Below are positions 34,166 to 47,395 of a stretch of DNA of 64,000 nt, piece after piece (the first letter of the stretch is position 1; each line of letters begins with the position of its first letter). A model generated the notes under the pieces. It was not told where the DNA came from. It saw nothing but the letters and a program-made list of their open reading frames with translations, and searched no databases. Both the position numbers and the translations under genes were made by a program. The DNA is from Phyllobacterium sophorae. GTDB taxonomy: Bacteria > Pseudomonadota > Alphaproteobacteria > Rhizobiales > Rhizobiaceae. Location: contig NZ_PGGM01000004.1 of the NCBI RefSeq assembly GCF_003010965.1, positions 248,001 through 312,000 of the forward strand, written 5' to 3'.

Positions 34166-36850
34166 TCACTGCGTCGCCGCCACCCCCGTGGCTGGTGCAT
34201 AAAATTCATCGAGTGCTTTTTTCAGGGGACCTCGGGCGGCTTCTGTATAATAAGTCATATGTCCGCTGGCGAATCTCTTGACCGTAACGCGTTTGTCTGT
34301 GTCCAGTTTGGCGATCTTCAACTGTGATTCCACTTGGTAGAACCACACCGCATTGTCGTAATAGCCAAGCAGCGCCAGTATTTTCAGTTTCGGATCGGTT
34401 TTCAACACCGCGGCCAGATCGGTAACACCGCCCAATTGGCTCATCTCATAGTCCCATTTGCATCGGTTGCACACGACGGCATAGTCCGGGCTTGTGCGAG
34501 GAACATAATTGACAGAATTTGGCAGATGATCCTTGAGGGCGTTACCGAGCACCTCGCTATCAAAATAGTCAGGATCGTAATCAGTAGCGATCATGCGTGC
34601 ATCAAAAACGCCGTATTTGCTATCTTTTTTTGGCAAAAATAGTCTCGATATTGCCAAGCTCACACTAGACCATCTCAAATCCGGAATTGCCAATATCCCC
34701 TGTATTTCCTTGAGTACTTTCTTGCCGTCAACCGTTTCAGCGAACAGCGGAAACAGCTTCTTGAACATGGGGATATATGTATTGGCATGAAAATTCCGGA
34801 TGTAGTCGACATATCTATCAAGGCCGTCGTCCGTGAGCGTATCGAAGCCCTTCGTTTTGCTCCAGCGCTCGTCGGGCTCTTTGGAATATGTGGCCTGAAA
34901 ATAGTCCGTAACCAAGGCCTGGGTCGGGAAACCCAAAGTGCACAAGGGCAGCGTGGTAAATACGGCTCCAAACCGCGAACAGCTATCACCCGACAAAAGC
35001 GGTGAATTGAGAATGATCCCGGATAATATGATCGGCGGCTTGCCCGATGGGTCCGCATCGAAGTTGCTTGTTCCCGCTTGCTCCAGAAGCGCCGAAGCCT
35101 TTGCGACGCGTGCACCTCCATAGGATTCGCCATAGACATATTTGGGCGAGCTTTGCCGGTTGTTTTTGTTGGAATAACTGGTCACAAAATCACGAAATAT
35201 CTCGGCATCCCTGGTGACATCGAAGAAATCCTCGTCCTTGAGCGGCTGGATCGCGGTTGAATACCCGGTGCCGACCATATCGACGAAAACAAGGTCACTT
35301 TGATCCAGCAAGGTTTCGTCATTGTCGATGACCGGAAAATTGAAATCTTTCGCTTGCATGGGCAAATTGGGTGCGTCGATCTTGACCCGTTTTGGCCCGT
35401 ACGCCGCCATGTGCAAATAGATGGTGGCCGCTCCCGGACCGCCATTAACAAAGAATGTCACAGGACGCTTGTCTCTTGGCAGATCATCGCGCGTATAGGA
35501 CACATAGAACATCGCCGCTTCGAGTTTTTTTGTGCCGGTAATATCCTTCGGTCCATAGGCAATGAGGTGCCCGGCCGACGCCGTATACCAGAGTGTCTTT
35601 TCGTCGCTGGCACCCTTGTGGACGGTTATACTGTGCCGCATGACCGATGGTCTCCCGTTCACCTGCGGTGATGAAGGATCGGGATTGTCGTTTGCGATAA
35701 ACCTGTATTCTTCCGGGGCGAACAATGCGTATGCATCTGCGTCCAGCCCGGCCCCTTCCGGAATCTTTCCGTCTGCCTTGAGCATTGCGGCAGCTTCCTT
35801 GAAGAGGCCGGCATCCGTCAGCATTTTCAATGCCTCTTGCGCCCTGCCAACTGCTTTAAGCATATCCGCGGCTTCATTGAAGAAGCCCGCCCCCTTCAGC
35901 ACGTCAATGGCTTCCTGGGTGAATCCCGCATCCTTGAGCCCCTTGGCGGCCTCTTGCGGCTTGCCGTCCGCCATCAGTTTCGCTGCCTTGCCGAGCGCGG
36001 CGAGTTTCGCATTGATATCTGCGAGCAGTTTCTGCGCCTTGGCGATCTCGCCCGGGTTGTCCTTGTCGGTGCGGATTAGATCGTCCAGTCTTTTCTGCGC
36101 CGCTGCAATCAAACCGGGCGTGTCAGCATCCCCGTTGAGAATGGCAAGCTCGTCCCGGGCTTTTTTGAGTTTGACCTGTGCCGCCTTGATTGAACCGGGT
36201 ATGAACTCATCCCCATCGAGGATGGCGAGCGCATCCCGCGCCCTCTTGAGCGCGCCAGGATTATCCGGGTCTTCCCGGGTCAGATCGTCGAGATCGGCCT
36301 GAGCTTTTTCAAGTTTGGCCTTCGCCGCGGCGATCAAGCCTGGCGTGTTTTCCTCTGCCATAAGAGTGGCAAGCTCAGCTTGTACGTCGTTACGCTTCTT
36401 CACCGCCTCCTTGATCGAGCCAGGCGTGTTTTCATCTCCATTGAGGATGGCGAGCGCATCCCGCGCCTGCTTGAGCGCGCCGGGATTGGCCGGGTCTTCC
36501 CGGGTCAGGTCGTCGAATTCCTGCCGCGCCGTTTGCAATGCCTCGGTCTTGGACTCGAGCTCGACAGCAAGATCTTCCAGCGCCGTTTTAACCGCGGCGA
36601 TTTCCTTTGCGTGTGCCGCCTTCAGATCGTCCAGCGCCTTTTGCGCGGCCACCCGTTCGGCCTCCAGCTGCGCCCGCTTCCGTTCTGACTCCGCAATCGT
36701 GGCATTGACCGTGGCCAGATCGTCCCTTGCCGTGGCCAAGGCGAATGTGCTGTCCGATGTGTCGGCGTCAGTCTGTGGAGAGTTTGTGTCCGCGCCATTA
36801 CAGGCGGAGAGCCCCAAAAGGGCCACTAGCAACAAAAGTCTGAAAATCAT
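34166..36850 (-). CDS. S10 serine-carboxypeptidase-like lipoprotein with N-terminal tandem repeats
   Basis: An 894-residue predicted lipoprotein. The signal peptide ends in LSAC (cysteine at 17). Residues 40-290 are a coiled-coil region containing a 75-residue superrepeat, with [NTI]PG turns at 122, 142, 169, 197, 217, 244 and 265. Residues 295-359 are five 13-residue repeats. From about 375 on is an S10 carboxypeptidase-like domain with the oxyanion loop NGGPG (469-473), nucleophile S576 in GESYGG, D832 in GYYD and H864 in SGHMTY. All catalytic residues are present. The start at 36850 is preferred over a TTG at 36862. Bacterial S10-like proteins are common but poorly studied; I know none with this repeat arrangement. 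Confidence 0.85.
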   Translation of the reverse strand: MIFRLLLLVALLGLSACNGADTNSPQTDADTSDSTFALATARDDLATVNATIAESERKRAQLEAERVAAQKALDDLKAAHAKEIAAVKTALEDLAVELESKTEALQTARQEFDDLTREDPANPGALKQARDALAILNGDENTPGSIKEAVKKRNDVQAELATLMAEENTPGLIAAAKAKLEKAQADLDDLTREDPDNPGALKRARDALAILDGDEFIPGSIKAAQVKLKKARDELAILNGDADTPGLIAAAQKRLDDLIRTDKDNPGEIAKAQKLLADINAKLAALGKAAKLMADGKPQEAAKGLKDAGFTQEAIDVLKGAGFFNEAADMLKAVGRAQEALKMLTDAGLFKEAAAMLKADGKIPEGAGLDADAYALFAPEEYRFIANDNPDPSSPQVNGRPSVMRHSITVHKGASDEKTLWYTASAGHLIAYGPKDITGTKKLEAAMFYVSYTRDDLPRDKRPVTFFVNGGPGAATIYLHMAAYGPKRVKIDAPNLPMQAKDFNFPVIDNDETLLDQSDLVFVDMVGTGYSTAIQPLKDEDFFDVTRDAEIFRDFVTSYSNKNNRQSSPKYVYGESYGGARVAKASALLEQAGTSNFDADPSGKPPIILSGIILNSPLLSGDSCSRFGAVFTTLPLCTLGFPTQALVTDYFQATYSKEPDERWSKTKGFDTLTDDGLDRYVDYIRNFHANTYIPMFKKLFPLFAETVDGKKVLKEIQGILAIPDLRWSSVSLAISRLFLPKKDSKYGVFDARMIATDYDPDYFDSEVLGNALKDHLPNSVNYVPRTSPDYAVVCNRCKWDYEMSQLGGVTDLAAVLKTDPKLKILALLGYYDNAVWFYQVESQLKIAKLDTDKRVTVKRFASGHMTYYTEAARGPLKKALDEFYAPATGVAATQ
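35772..35968 (-). repeat. Five 13-residue tandem repeats inside the S10-like gene
   Basis: Codes residues 295-359 of the S10-like lipoprotein. The units start DGKPQEAAKGLKD, AGFTQEAIDVLKG, AGFFNEAADMLKA, VGRAQEALKMLTD and AGLFKEAAAMLKA; the shared pattern is G-x3-EA-x3-L-x2. Probably a solenoid of short helices. Confidence 0.85.
36052..36487 (-). repeat. 75-residue (225-bp) superrepeat inside the S10-like gene
   Basis: Codes residues 122-267. NPGALKQARDALAILNGDEN (from 122) recurs as NPGALKRARDALAILDGDEF (from 197), and the DNA of the two copies is close to identical around 36470 and 36245, showing recent duplication. The second unit is incomplete, ending near residue 267. Confidence 0.8.
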
Positions 36851-37211
36851 TGGTGCTCTCAAATTCGAAAAGAGAGCCCTATGCGCAACTGTGAGAGTTC
36901 AGGTCAATTAGCCATAAGTCGCAAATTGCCTAATATTCTACCAAATAATGCTGAAGATTCTTTTTTGAGCAGTTTCTACACCGGGAAACTCGCCTTGGTT
37001 GCATCCAGCAAATTACGATCCCGCGATTTCGCACTAACCATCGCGGCAGTGCGACAATCCTGTTGCGAAGAAAAAAGCGAAAGCACGAATGCGTTTTGGG
37101 AAAGTTCATCGAATTACACAGAAAGGCACCCAAGAACCGCCCGGGATTCGGCGAATCTGGCGCAAGATTCTCAACCGGCACGAGAATTTTGGACGTGCCT
37201 GGTTGAAAATG
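36851..37211. other. Intergenic region between gltD and the S10-like gene
   Basis: 361 bases with no supported gene; the one open frame across it continues antisense into gltD. It should hold the promoter of the S10-like gene and the end of the gltBD transcript. No terminator stands out. Confidence 0.5.
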
Positions 37212-38666
37212 TTACCGCGGCAGAACCGAAGAACCCATCAATGCCGCATCAATGGAATGGGCTGCCTGCCGGCCTTCGCGGATCGCCCAGACAACGAGAG
37301 ATTGCCCGCGACGGACGTCACCGGCCGTGTAGAGCTTGTCGACACTGGTGCGATAATCCTTGTCATCCGCTGCAACCGAACGGTTACCACGGCGATCAGC
37401 CCGCATATCGAGCGAACCGGAGAGTTCCTTGACGATATTGTTCTCGAAGGGCCCCGAAAAACCGATGGCGATAAAGGCGAGATCGGCCTTGATGAAAAAG
37501 TCGGTGCCGGCAATGGGCTTGCGTGCCTCATCGACTTCACAGCACTTCACATGGGTCAGGGTTCCATTTTCACCAATGAATTCAAGTGTTGCCACTTGGA
37601 ATTCGCGGTCCGCACCCTCCGCTTGCGAGGAGGAGGTGCGCATCTTTGTCGCCCAGTATGGCCAGACGCTGAGCTTGTCTTCCTTCTCCGGCGGCTGTGG
37701 GCGAATATCGAGTTGGGTGACCTTCACCGCGCCCTGACGGAACGCCGTGCCGACGCAGTCGGACGCCGTATCACCACCACCAACAACCACTACGTGCTTG
37801 CCGGAGGCGATGATCGGATCGCTCGGCCAAGCGACCGAGTCGATGTTCTCACGGCCGATGCGCCGGTTCTGCTGGACGAGGTAATGCATTGCATCATGCA
37901 CGCCCTCGAGCTCGCCGCCGGGGATACCGGCCGGGCGGGGTGTCTCTGCCCCGCCGCAATAGAGCACTGCGTCATAGGTGTCGATAAGCTCTTGAACCGG
38001 CTTGTCAATTCCCACATTTACCCCGCAGTAGAACGTGACGCCCTCGCCTTCCATCTGGGTAACGCGGCGATCGATGAAGTGCTTCTCCATCTTGAAGTCA
38101 GGGATCCCATAGCGAAGCAGCCCACCCGGACGGCTCTCGCGTTCGTACACGTGGACTTCATGCCCTGCACGGCCAAGTTGCTGTGCTGCAGCCAAACCAG
38201 CCGGTCCGGAACCAATCACCGCCACGTTCTTGCCGGTCTTGGATGCGGCAGGCTGCGGAATAATGAAGCCTTTTTCATAGGCCTTGTCGGCAATCGCCTG
38301 CTCCACTGTCTTGATGGATACCGGCACATCCTCCAGGTTCAGCGTGCAGGCCTCCTCGCAGGGAGCCGGGCAGATGCGGCCAGTGAATTCCGGGAAATTG
38401 TTGGTGGAATGCAGGTTGCGGATCGCCTCATCCCAGTTGTCGTTGTAAACGAGATCATTCCAGTCCGGAATCTGGTTGTGGACCGGACATCCGGTCGGCC
38501 CATGGCAGAAGGGAATCCCGCAATCCATGCAGCGCGCTGCCTGCTTCTTGACCTCGCTATCCGACATGGGAATGGTGAATTCCCGGAAGTGCCGGATGCG
38601 ATCAGAAGCCGGTTGATACTTGCCGACCTGCCGGTCGATCTCTAGAAAACCTGTGACCTTACCCAT
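37212..38666 (-). CDS. gltD: Glutamate synthase (NADPH) small subunit
   Basis: Supplies electrons from NADPH to the large subunit for glutamate synthesis. 484 residues from the ATG at 38666, behind GGGAGCAGATTT; the frame extends to 38726. The N-terminal cysteine-rich iron-sulfur part is ARCMDCGIPFCHGPTGCPVH; the FAD site is VAVIGSGPAGLAAAQQL and the NADPH site VVVVGGGDTASDCVGTA; the C-terminus has YTAGDVRRGQSLVVWAI. It follows gltB by 113 bases in one operon. Confidence 0.95.
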   Translation of the reverse strand: MGKVTGFLEIDRQVGKYQPASDRIRHFREFTIPMSDSEVKKQAARCMDCGIPFCHGPTGCPVHNQIPDWNDLVYNDNWDEAIRNLHSTNNFPEFTGRICPAPCEEACTLNLEDVPVSIKTVEQAIADKAYEKGFIIPQPAASKTGKNVAVIGSGPAGLAAAQQLGRAGHEVHVYERESRPGGLLRYGIPDFKMEKHFIDRRVTQMEGEGVTFYCGVNVGIDKPVQELIDTYDAVLYCGGAETPRPAGIPGGELEGVHDAMHYLVQQNRRIGRENIDSVAWPSDPIIASGKHVVVVGGGDTASDCVGTAFRQGAVKVTQLDIRPQPPEKEDKLSVWPYWATKMRTSSSQAEGADREFQVATLEFIGENGTLTHVKCCEVDEARKPIAGTDFFIKADLAFIAIGFSGPFENNIVKELSGSLDMRADRRGNRSVAADDKDYRTSVDKLYTAGDVRRGQSLVVWAIREGRQAAHSIDAALMGSSVLPR

Positions 38667-38779
38667 AAATCTGCTCCCTCGCCTCTCGGAGGACCACCCA
38701 TTCCCGCACGGGGCTTTGGGCAGCATTGGACCCCATGCCGAGCATCATGACGACGCTCGAAGCATGGAGCGCGTTGACC

Positions 38780-43498
<4,719 letters not shown>

Positions 43499-43929
43499 CG
43501 TCAATTCCTCCAGTAGAGCCCGTCGCGGGCGGTCAGTTTCATGGGACGGAATAGCATAATTCCAGTCCGGCTTTGGTGCGGCATATCTTCCGATTGCAGA
43601 TTGCGGTCACCATTATAAGGACGGAAGCAGCTTTGCTCACCATCCTTGTTTTAAGTTCGCGCAAATTAGGACAGCATTGCTGTCTTATTGTCGTATGCCA
43701 GAATAATTCCAAACAAACAAGATGGAAAAGCAAAAAATATCCGCATCAGGCGAAATATCATTGCGCAAAACGTACCAAAAGTATCCCTTAAGTTTCGAAA
43801 CAGGAGGTTTCCGCTAAAAATACAAAGAAAAACAGACGGTTCCACATGAGAAGGTTTTCGAGTTCCCTTTTCACCTCCAGGCTAAAGGCGTATGGCTTTC
43901 GACGTCAATTCGAACCTCGAGGTCATTCC
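43499..43929. promoter_or_regulatory. gltB upstream region with a GACAGC-ATT-GCTGTC dyad
   Basis: The region between gltB and the divergent aldolase gene. A perfect 15-base palindrome (43670-43684) sits about 170 bases upstream of the gltB start, in AT-rich surroundings, and looks like an operator for a dimeric regulator; Lrp/AsnC-type control of gltBD is known in other bacteria, but assignment here is inference. The first 84 bases of the long aldolase frame (43846-43929) may be untranslated. Confidence 0.4.
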
Positions 43930-44976
43930 GTGCATTTTGCGTCCGATAATTGGGCCGGAGCCCACCCGAAGATTGCAGAGAATCTGAGCAGACACGCGAG
44001 TGGCTTTGCTAGCGCCTATGGCACGAGCACTCTCGATAAAGCTTTGGAGCAGACGTTTAACGAGATTTTCGAACGGGAAGTCGCGGTTTTCTTCGTGGGG
44101 ACCGGCACTGCCGCCAATTCACTGGCGCAAGCAAGCATCGCCAGGCCCGGTGGTGTAACGCTCGCCCATCGCGGCGCCCATATCATTGAAGACGAGGGCG
44201 GTGCACCCGAATTCCTCACCGGCGCGCGTCTCCAAGCGGTCGACGGCCCGATCGGCCGCATGAACATCGACAATCTCGAGGCCGCCGTCAAAGGCTTCAG
44301 GTCTGGCGATGTGCATGCAGGACGGCCGATGGGGGTTTCGATAACCCAATCGACTGAAATAGGCACGCTCTACGAACTCGGCGAAATCGCCGCTGTTGCA
44401 GCGCTGTGCCGAAAAAACGGACTGCCGCTTCACATGGATGGCGCACGTTTTGCCAATGCTCTCGTGTCTCTTGGATGCTCACCAGCGGACATGACATGGC
44501 GCCAGGGTGTCGACATTCTCTCTTTTGGCGGAACCAAGAATGGCTGCTGGTGTGCTGAGGCTCTGGTGTTCATGGATCCGGCCAAGGCACAAGATATGCC
44601 GTTCATTCGCAAACGCTCTGCTCAGCTCTTTTCGAAATCCAGATTCATCGCCGCCCAGTTCGAAGCTTACTTTGCCGGTGGATTGTGGCTTGATCTGGCC
44701 AGGCATGCCAATGCAATGGCGGCGCGCCTTGCCAACCATATCACCGCATCAAGCTCGTTACGGCTGGCGTGGCAGCCACGCGCTAATGAGGTTTTCGCCA
44801 TTCTGGCAGAAGAAACGGCCGCGGCACTCCATGCGAACAACGCCATCTTCTACGATTGGAAGCCACCGCATTCGGAACGGCACCTCGTCGGCACAAATGA
44901 AACGCTCATTCGTCTTGTCACGAGCTATGCCACCTCGGCTGAAGAAATCGATCGCTTTGGCAGACTGATCGCATGA
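43930..44976 (+). CDS. Low-specificity L-threonine aldolase, beta-eliminating lyase family
   Basis: PLP enzyme that splits threonine (and allo-threonine) to glycine and acetaldehyde. 348 residues from the GTG at 43930, which follows GAGG at good spacing and gives the conventional VHFASDNWAGAHP start; an in-frame ATG at 43846 would add 28 unrelated residues. HMDGARFANALVSL, the PLP lysine in ILSFGGTKNGCWCAE and VGTGTAANSLAQASI are family marks. A strong terminator follows directly. Confidence 0.9.
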   Translation: MHFASDNWAGAHPKIAENLSRHASGFASAYGTSTLDKALEQTFNEIFEREVAVFFVGTGTAANSLAQASIARPGGVTLAHRGAHIIEDEGGAPEFLTGARLQAVDGPIGRMNIDNLEAAVKGFRSGDVHAGRPMGVSITQSTEIGTLYELGEIAAVAALCRKNGLPLHMDGARFANALVSLGCSPADMTWRQGVDILSFGGTKNGCWCAEALVFMDPAKAQDMPFIRKRSAQLFSKSRFIAAQFEAYFAGGLWLDLARHANAMAARLANHITASSSLRLAWQPRANEVFAILAEETAAALHANNAIFYDWKPPHSERHLVGTNETLIRLVTSYATSAEEIDRFGRLIA

Positions 44977-44981
44977 AAAAA

Positions 44982-45005
44982 GCGGCGCTTTCGCGCCGCC
45001 CTTTT
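44982..45005. terminator. Bidirectional terminator between aldolase and hsp20
   Basis: GCGGCGC and GCGCCGC form a perfect 7-bp stem on a TTTC loop, preceded by AAAAAA and followed by CCTTTT, between two convergent stop codons. Confidence 0.88.
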
Positions 45006-45025
45006 CTGACTACCGTGCCAATCGC

Positions 45026-45496
45026 TTAGTTGGCAGCTTTCGCTTCGATCTGCTTGGCTTCCTTGTCAGACAGGGAAGTGACTGCAATCTTGCGCGGCTT
45101 CATTTCTTCCGGAATTTCGCGCTTGAGATCGATATGGAGCAAGCCGTTTTTCAGGCTGGCACCACTGACCTCGACGAAATCGGCAAGATGGAAGCGGCGT
45201 TCGAAAGCGCGTGAAGCAATACCGCGGTAAAGCGTTTCGGCATTTTCGTCGGTCTTCTCATTGCTCTTTTCACCAGTCACCTTGAGCTGGTTGCGATGGG
45301 CCTCGATCTGGATTTCATCCTCCGAGAACCCGGCAACAGCCATGGTGATCCGGTAGGTGTTCTCGCCGGTCCGCTCGATGTTGTATGGCGGATAGGTCTG
45401 CGCACCTTCTGGCTGAGCCAGCGAATCAAGAATGGTAAAAAGCCGATCAAAACCGACGGTTGAACGGTAGAGCGGGGAAAAATCAACGTGACGCAT
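45026..45496 (-). CDS. Hsp20 family small heat-shock protein
   Basis: A 156-residue ATP-independent chaperone that holds unfolding proteins. MRHVDFSPLYRSTVGFDRLF is the IbpA-type N-terminus; the alpha-crystallin domain runs from about 35 to 130 (YNIERTGENTYRITMAVAGF; IASRAFERRFHLADFVEV; GLLHIDLKREIPEEMKPRKI, with the IxI-like PRKIAV tail). The ATG at 45496 has AGGAGGG eight bases upstream. An alphaproteobacterial RpoH-type promoter and a leader of about 105 bases precede it, so heat induction is likely at both levels. Confidence 0.94.
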   Translation of the reverse strand: MRHVDFSPLYRSTVGFDRLFTILDSLAQPEGAQTYPPYNIERTGENTYRITMAVAGFSEDEIQIEAHRNQLKVTGEKSNEKTDENAETLYRGIASRAFERRFHLADFVEVSGASLKNGLLHIDLKREIPEEMKPRKIAVTSLSDKEAKQIEAKAAN

Positions 45497-45602
45497 GGTT
45501 AAGCCCTCCTTTAGAGCGACAATGTTTGCGTGTTTTGGTTCTGGAAGGACTCCCTTAACTGGCAAGTCCTAGTGAACCAGTGACCCCGGTATGGCGGTCA
45601 CG
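45497..45602 (-). ncRNA. Candidate ROSE-like RNA thermometer in the hsp20 leader
   Basis: The leader between the predicted promoter and the start codon is about 105 bases, the size of rhizobial ROSE elements that block small-hsp translation at low temperature. The Shine-Dalgarno AGGAGGG lies just after a TCGCTCT stretch, and a GGACT/AGTCC hairpin sits further up. The canonical TTGCT of ROSE is not exact, so the call rests mainly on position and family context. Confidence 0.4.
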
Positions 45603-45608
45603 GAATTT

Positions 45609-45637
45609 ATTTGGTTAGACAGAACACGTATTTCAAG
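45609..45637 (-). promoter_or_regulatory. Candidate RpoH (sigma-32) promoter of hsp20
   Basis: On the minus strand CTTGAA is followed after 17 bases by CCAAAT, close to the alphaproteobacterial heat-shock consensus (CTTG...N17...CCTATAT-like). It predicts a start near 45600 and suits an hsp20 gene. Confidence 0.5.
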
Positions 45638-45795
45638 GGTGTTTTGACGCTAGAAATTTCGCGGGGGGGGTGAGGGCGTCTCAACGCTGTGGATGAACGC
45701 AAAATGAACATGATCTTCGGAATACGTTCACCTCGGCGCATCTATAACTGCACTCAAGGTTGGCAACGATCCGACATCACAAAGGACCAAATAAA

Positions 45796-46233
45796 ATGAA
45801 GAAAATCGTTCTCGCACTTACCGCCTCGGCGCTTCTCGTCACCGGCTTTGCCTCTTCGGCAATGGCTGACGGTCGCTACTACCGGGAAGGTTCGCCTGCG
45901 ATTTATATGGAGGACGGCGTTGGTGCTGACGGCTATCTGGTCCAGGACCGTCGCTACTATGAGGATGGTTACCGCGAGGACCGCCGTTATGACCGCCGCG
46001 ACCGGTTTGGCCCGCGCGACGTGGCCCGCATGCTCGAGCGCCGCGGCTACCGCGTCCGGGATGTCAATTTCGAACGCGGCCGCTATTTCGTAAGAACCTC
46101 GCGCCGCGGTGCACCGGTACTGGTCGTTGTATCGCGTCGCGGCGAAATCCTCGAAACCCGCCGCATGGGTGGTGATCGTTACGGCGACAGGCGTCAGAAC
46201 GGTTTCAGCATCGAAATAAACCCGGCTTACTGA
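45796..46233 (+). CDS. Secreted arginine/tyrosine-rich protein of unknown function
   Basis: A 145-residue exported protein. The signal peptide MKKIVLALTASALLVTGFAS ends near AMA. The mature protein is rich in R, Y and D (DRRYYEDGYREDRRYDRRDR) and then has a small alpha-beta unit (ARMLERRGYRVRDVNFERGR, YFVRTSRR, PVLVVVSRRGEILETRR) resembling a single PepSY-like module. AAAGGACC precedes the ATG. No function known. Confidence 0.78.
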   Translation: MKKIVLALTASALLVTGFASSAMADGRYYREGSPAIYMEDGVGADGYLVQDRRYYEDGYREDRRYDRRDRFGPRDVARMLERRGYRVRDVNFERGRYFVRTSRRGAPVLVVVSRRGEILETRRMGGDRYGDRRQNGFSIEINPAY

Positions 46234-46257
46234 GTACTGCGTTAAAAGGCCGAAATC

Positions 46258-46289
46258 GTTCCGGGTGTAACGTCCCTTCCGCCCGGAAC
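46258..46289. other. GC hairpin after the secreted protein gene
   Basis: GTTCCGGG pairs with CCCGGAAC across a 16-base loop just upstream of the terminator at 46295. It may stabilise the mRNA 3' end. Confidence 0.45.
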
Positions 46290-46294
46290 GTACT

Positions 46295-46334
46295 GACCGG
46301 AGGCTCCCGACAGAGTTTCCGGTCATTCTTTTTG
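46295..46334 (+). terminator. Rho-independent terminator
   Basis: GACCGGA (46295-46301) pairs with TCCGGTC (46318-46324), followed by ATTCTTTTTG. It ends the 45796-46233 transcript. Confidence 0.75.
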
Positions 46335-46423
46335 TCAAGAGCTGGTTTGACCTTTGCAGCGGCGCATTTTATCAGAGAGGGACTGATTTCCGGCAAGCGC
46401 AAGATGAGGACCAGTCAACTCAA

Positions 46424-47395
46424 ATGATCCGACCGCTTGCTGAAACGGTGTCCAACCCCATTCCTCCCGGTACACGCGTCGATTCGTTGATTCTCACGGA
46501 CGGCAATGAACTGCGCTTTGCGATTACACCGGCGAGCACCCATCCTGCCCGGGGTACGGTTATCATCCTGCATGGCCGCAATGAGTGCATCGAAAAGTAT
46601 TTCGAAACAATTTGTGACATCGCGGCTCGCGGCTTTACCGTCGCGACGTTCGACTGGCGTGGCCAAGGTGCCTCCAGCCGCCTCCTGCGCAATCCGGCCA
46701 AGGACTTTGTGAAGAGCTTCGATGATTACGCAGCAGATCTTGAGCAACTGTTCGAAGCCGTTCTCCTGCCCGATTGCCGCGCCCCCTATTACATCCTTGC
46801 TCATTCCGCGGGTGCGTTGACCGCTCTTCTGGCCGCGCCAGCCCTCTCCAACCGCATCCGCCGCATGGTATTGCTCGCGCCGCTGCTCGACATCACCGGC
46901 ACCCGTGCCAGAAAGATGGCCGCGAGATTTGCCGCCAACACATTGCGCTCAACCGGTCTCGGCAAGACCTACATGCTCGGCGGGCCTTTCGCGATAAAGC
47001 CCTTTGCCGCCAATGAAGTCACCTCGGATGCTCCGCGCTATTCGCGAAATTGCGAAATTCTCCAACAAGCTCCCGAACTTGCCATTGGCGGACCGACAGC
47101 AAGCTGGATCGTTGCGGCCGCAGCGGCCATCAAGAAAGTCAGCCGGCCGGACTTCATTGAAACGATCCGAATCCCGATGCTCATTATCGCAGCGGGCATG
47201 GATAGCGTGGTGTCCACTCCGGCAATCGAGCGCTATGCGCTGCAACTGCGGAACGCCACATTGCTCACTGTCGATGGTGCCAAACACGAAATCCTGCAGG
47301 AAAAGAATTTCTACCGCGAGCAATTCTTCGCCGCCTTCGACGCTTTCATTCCGGGCACTGGAGGTGAAGCTCTGGAAATGGAGCTCAGCGATTGA
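46424..47395 (+). CDS. Alpha/beta hydrolase, lysophospholipase/monoacylglycerol lipase-like
   Basis: A 323-residue PldB-like hydrolase. VIILHGRNECIEKYFE is the oxyanion region, FDWRGQGASSR the typical second motif, and AHSAG carries the nucleophile S128; the acid is in AGMDSVVS and the base in DGAKHEIL. No signal peptide is seen, so it is cytosolic or peripheral. Its 3' end overlaps hisN by 11 bases in convergent orientation. Substrate probably a lysolipid or monoglyceride, by family only. Confidence 0.87.
   Translation: MIRPLAETVSNPIPPGTRVDSLILTDGNELRFAITPASTHPARGTVIILHGRNECIEKYFETICDIAARGFTVATFDWRGQGASSRLLRNPAKDFVKSFDDYAADLEQLFEAVLLPDCRAPYYILAHSAGALTALLAAPALSNRIRRMVLLAPLLDITGTRARKMAARFAANTLRSTGLGKTYMLGGPFAIKPFAANEVTSDAPRYSRNCEILQQAPELAIGGPTASWIVAAAAAIKKVSRPDFIETIRIPMLIIAAGMDSVVSTPAIERYALQLRNATLLTVDGAKHEILQEKNFYREQFFAAFDAFIPGTGGEALEMELSD

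Noticed and set aside
36881..37432. 183-codon + strand frame between gltD and the S10-like gene
   Set aside because: Half of it lies antisense in gltD; the rest has no recognisable product.
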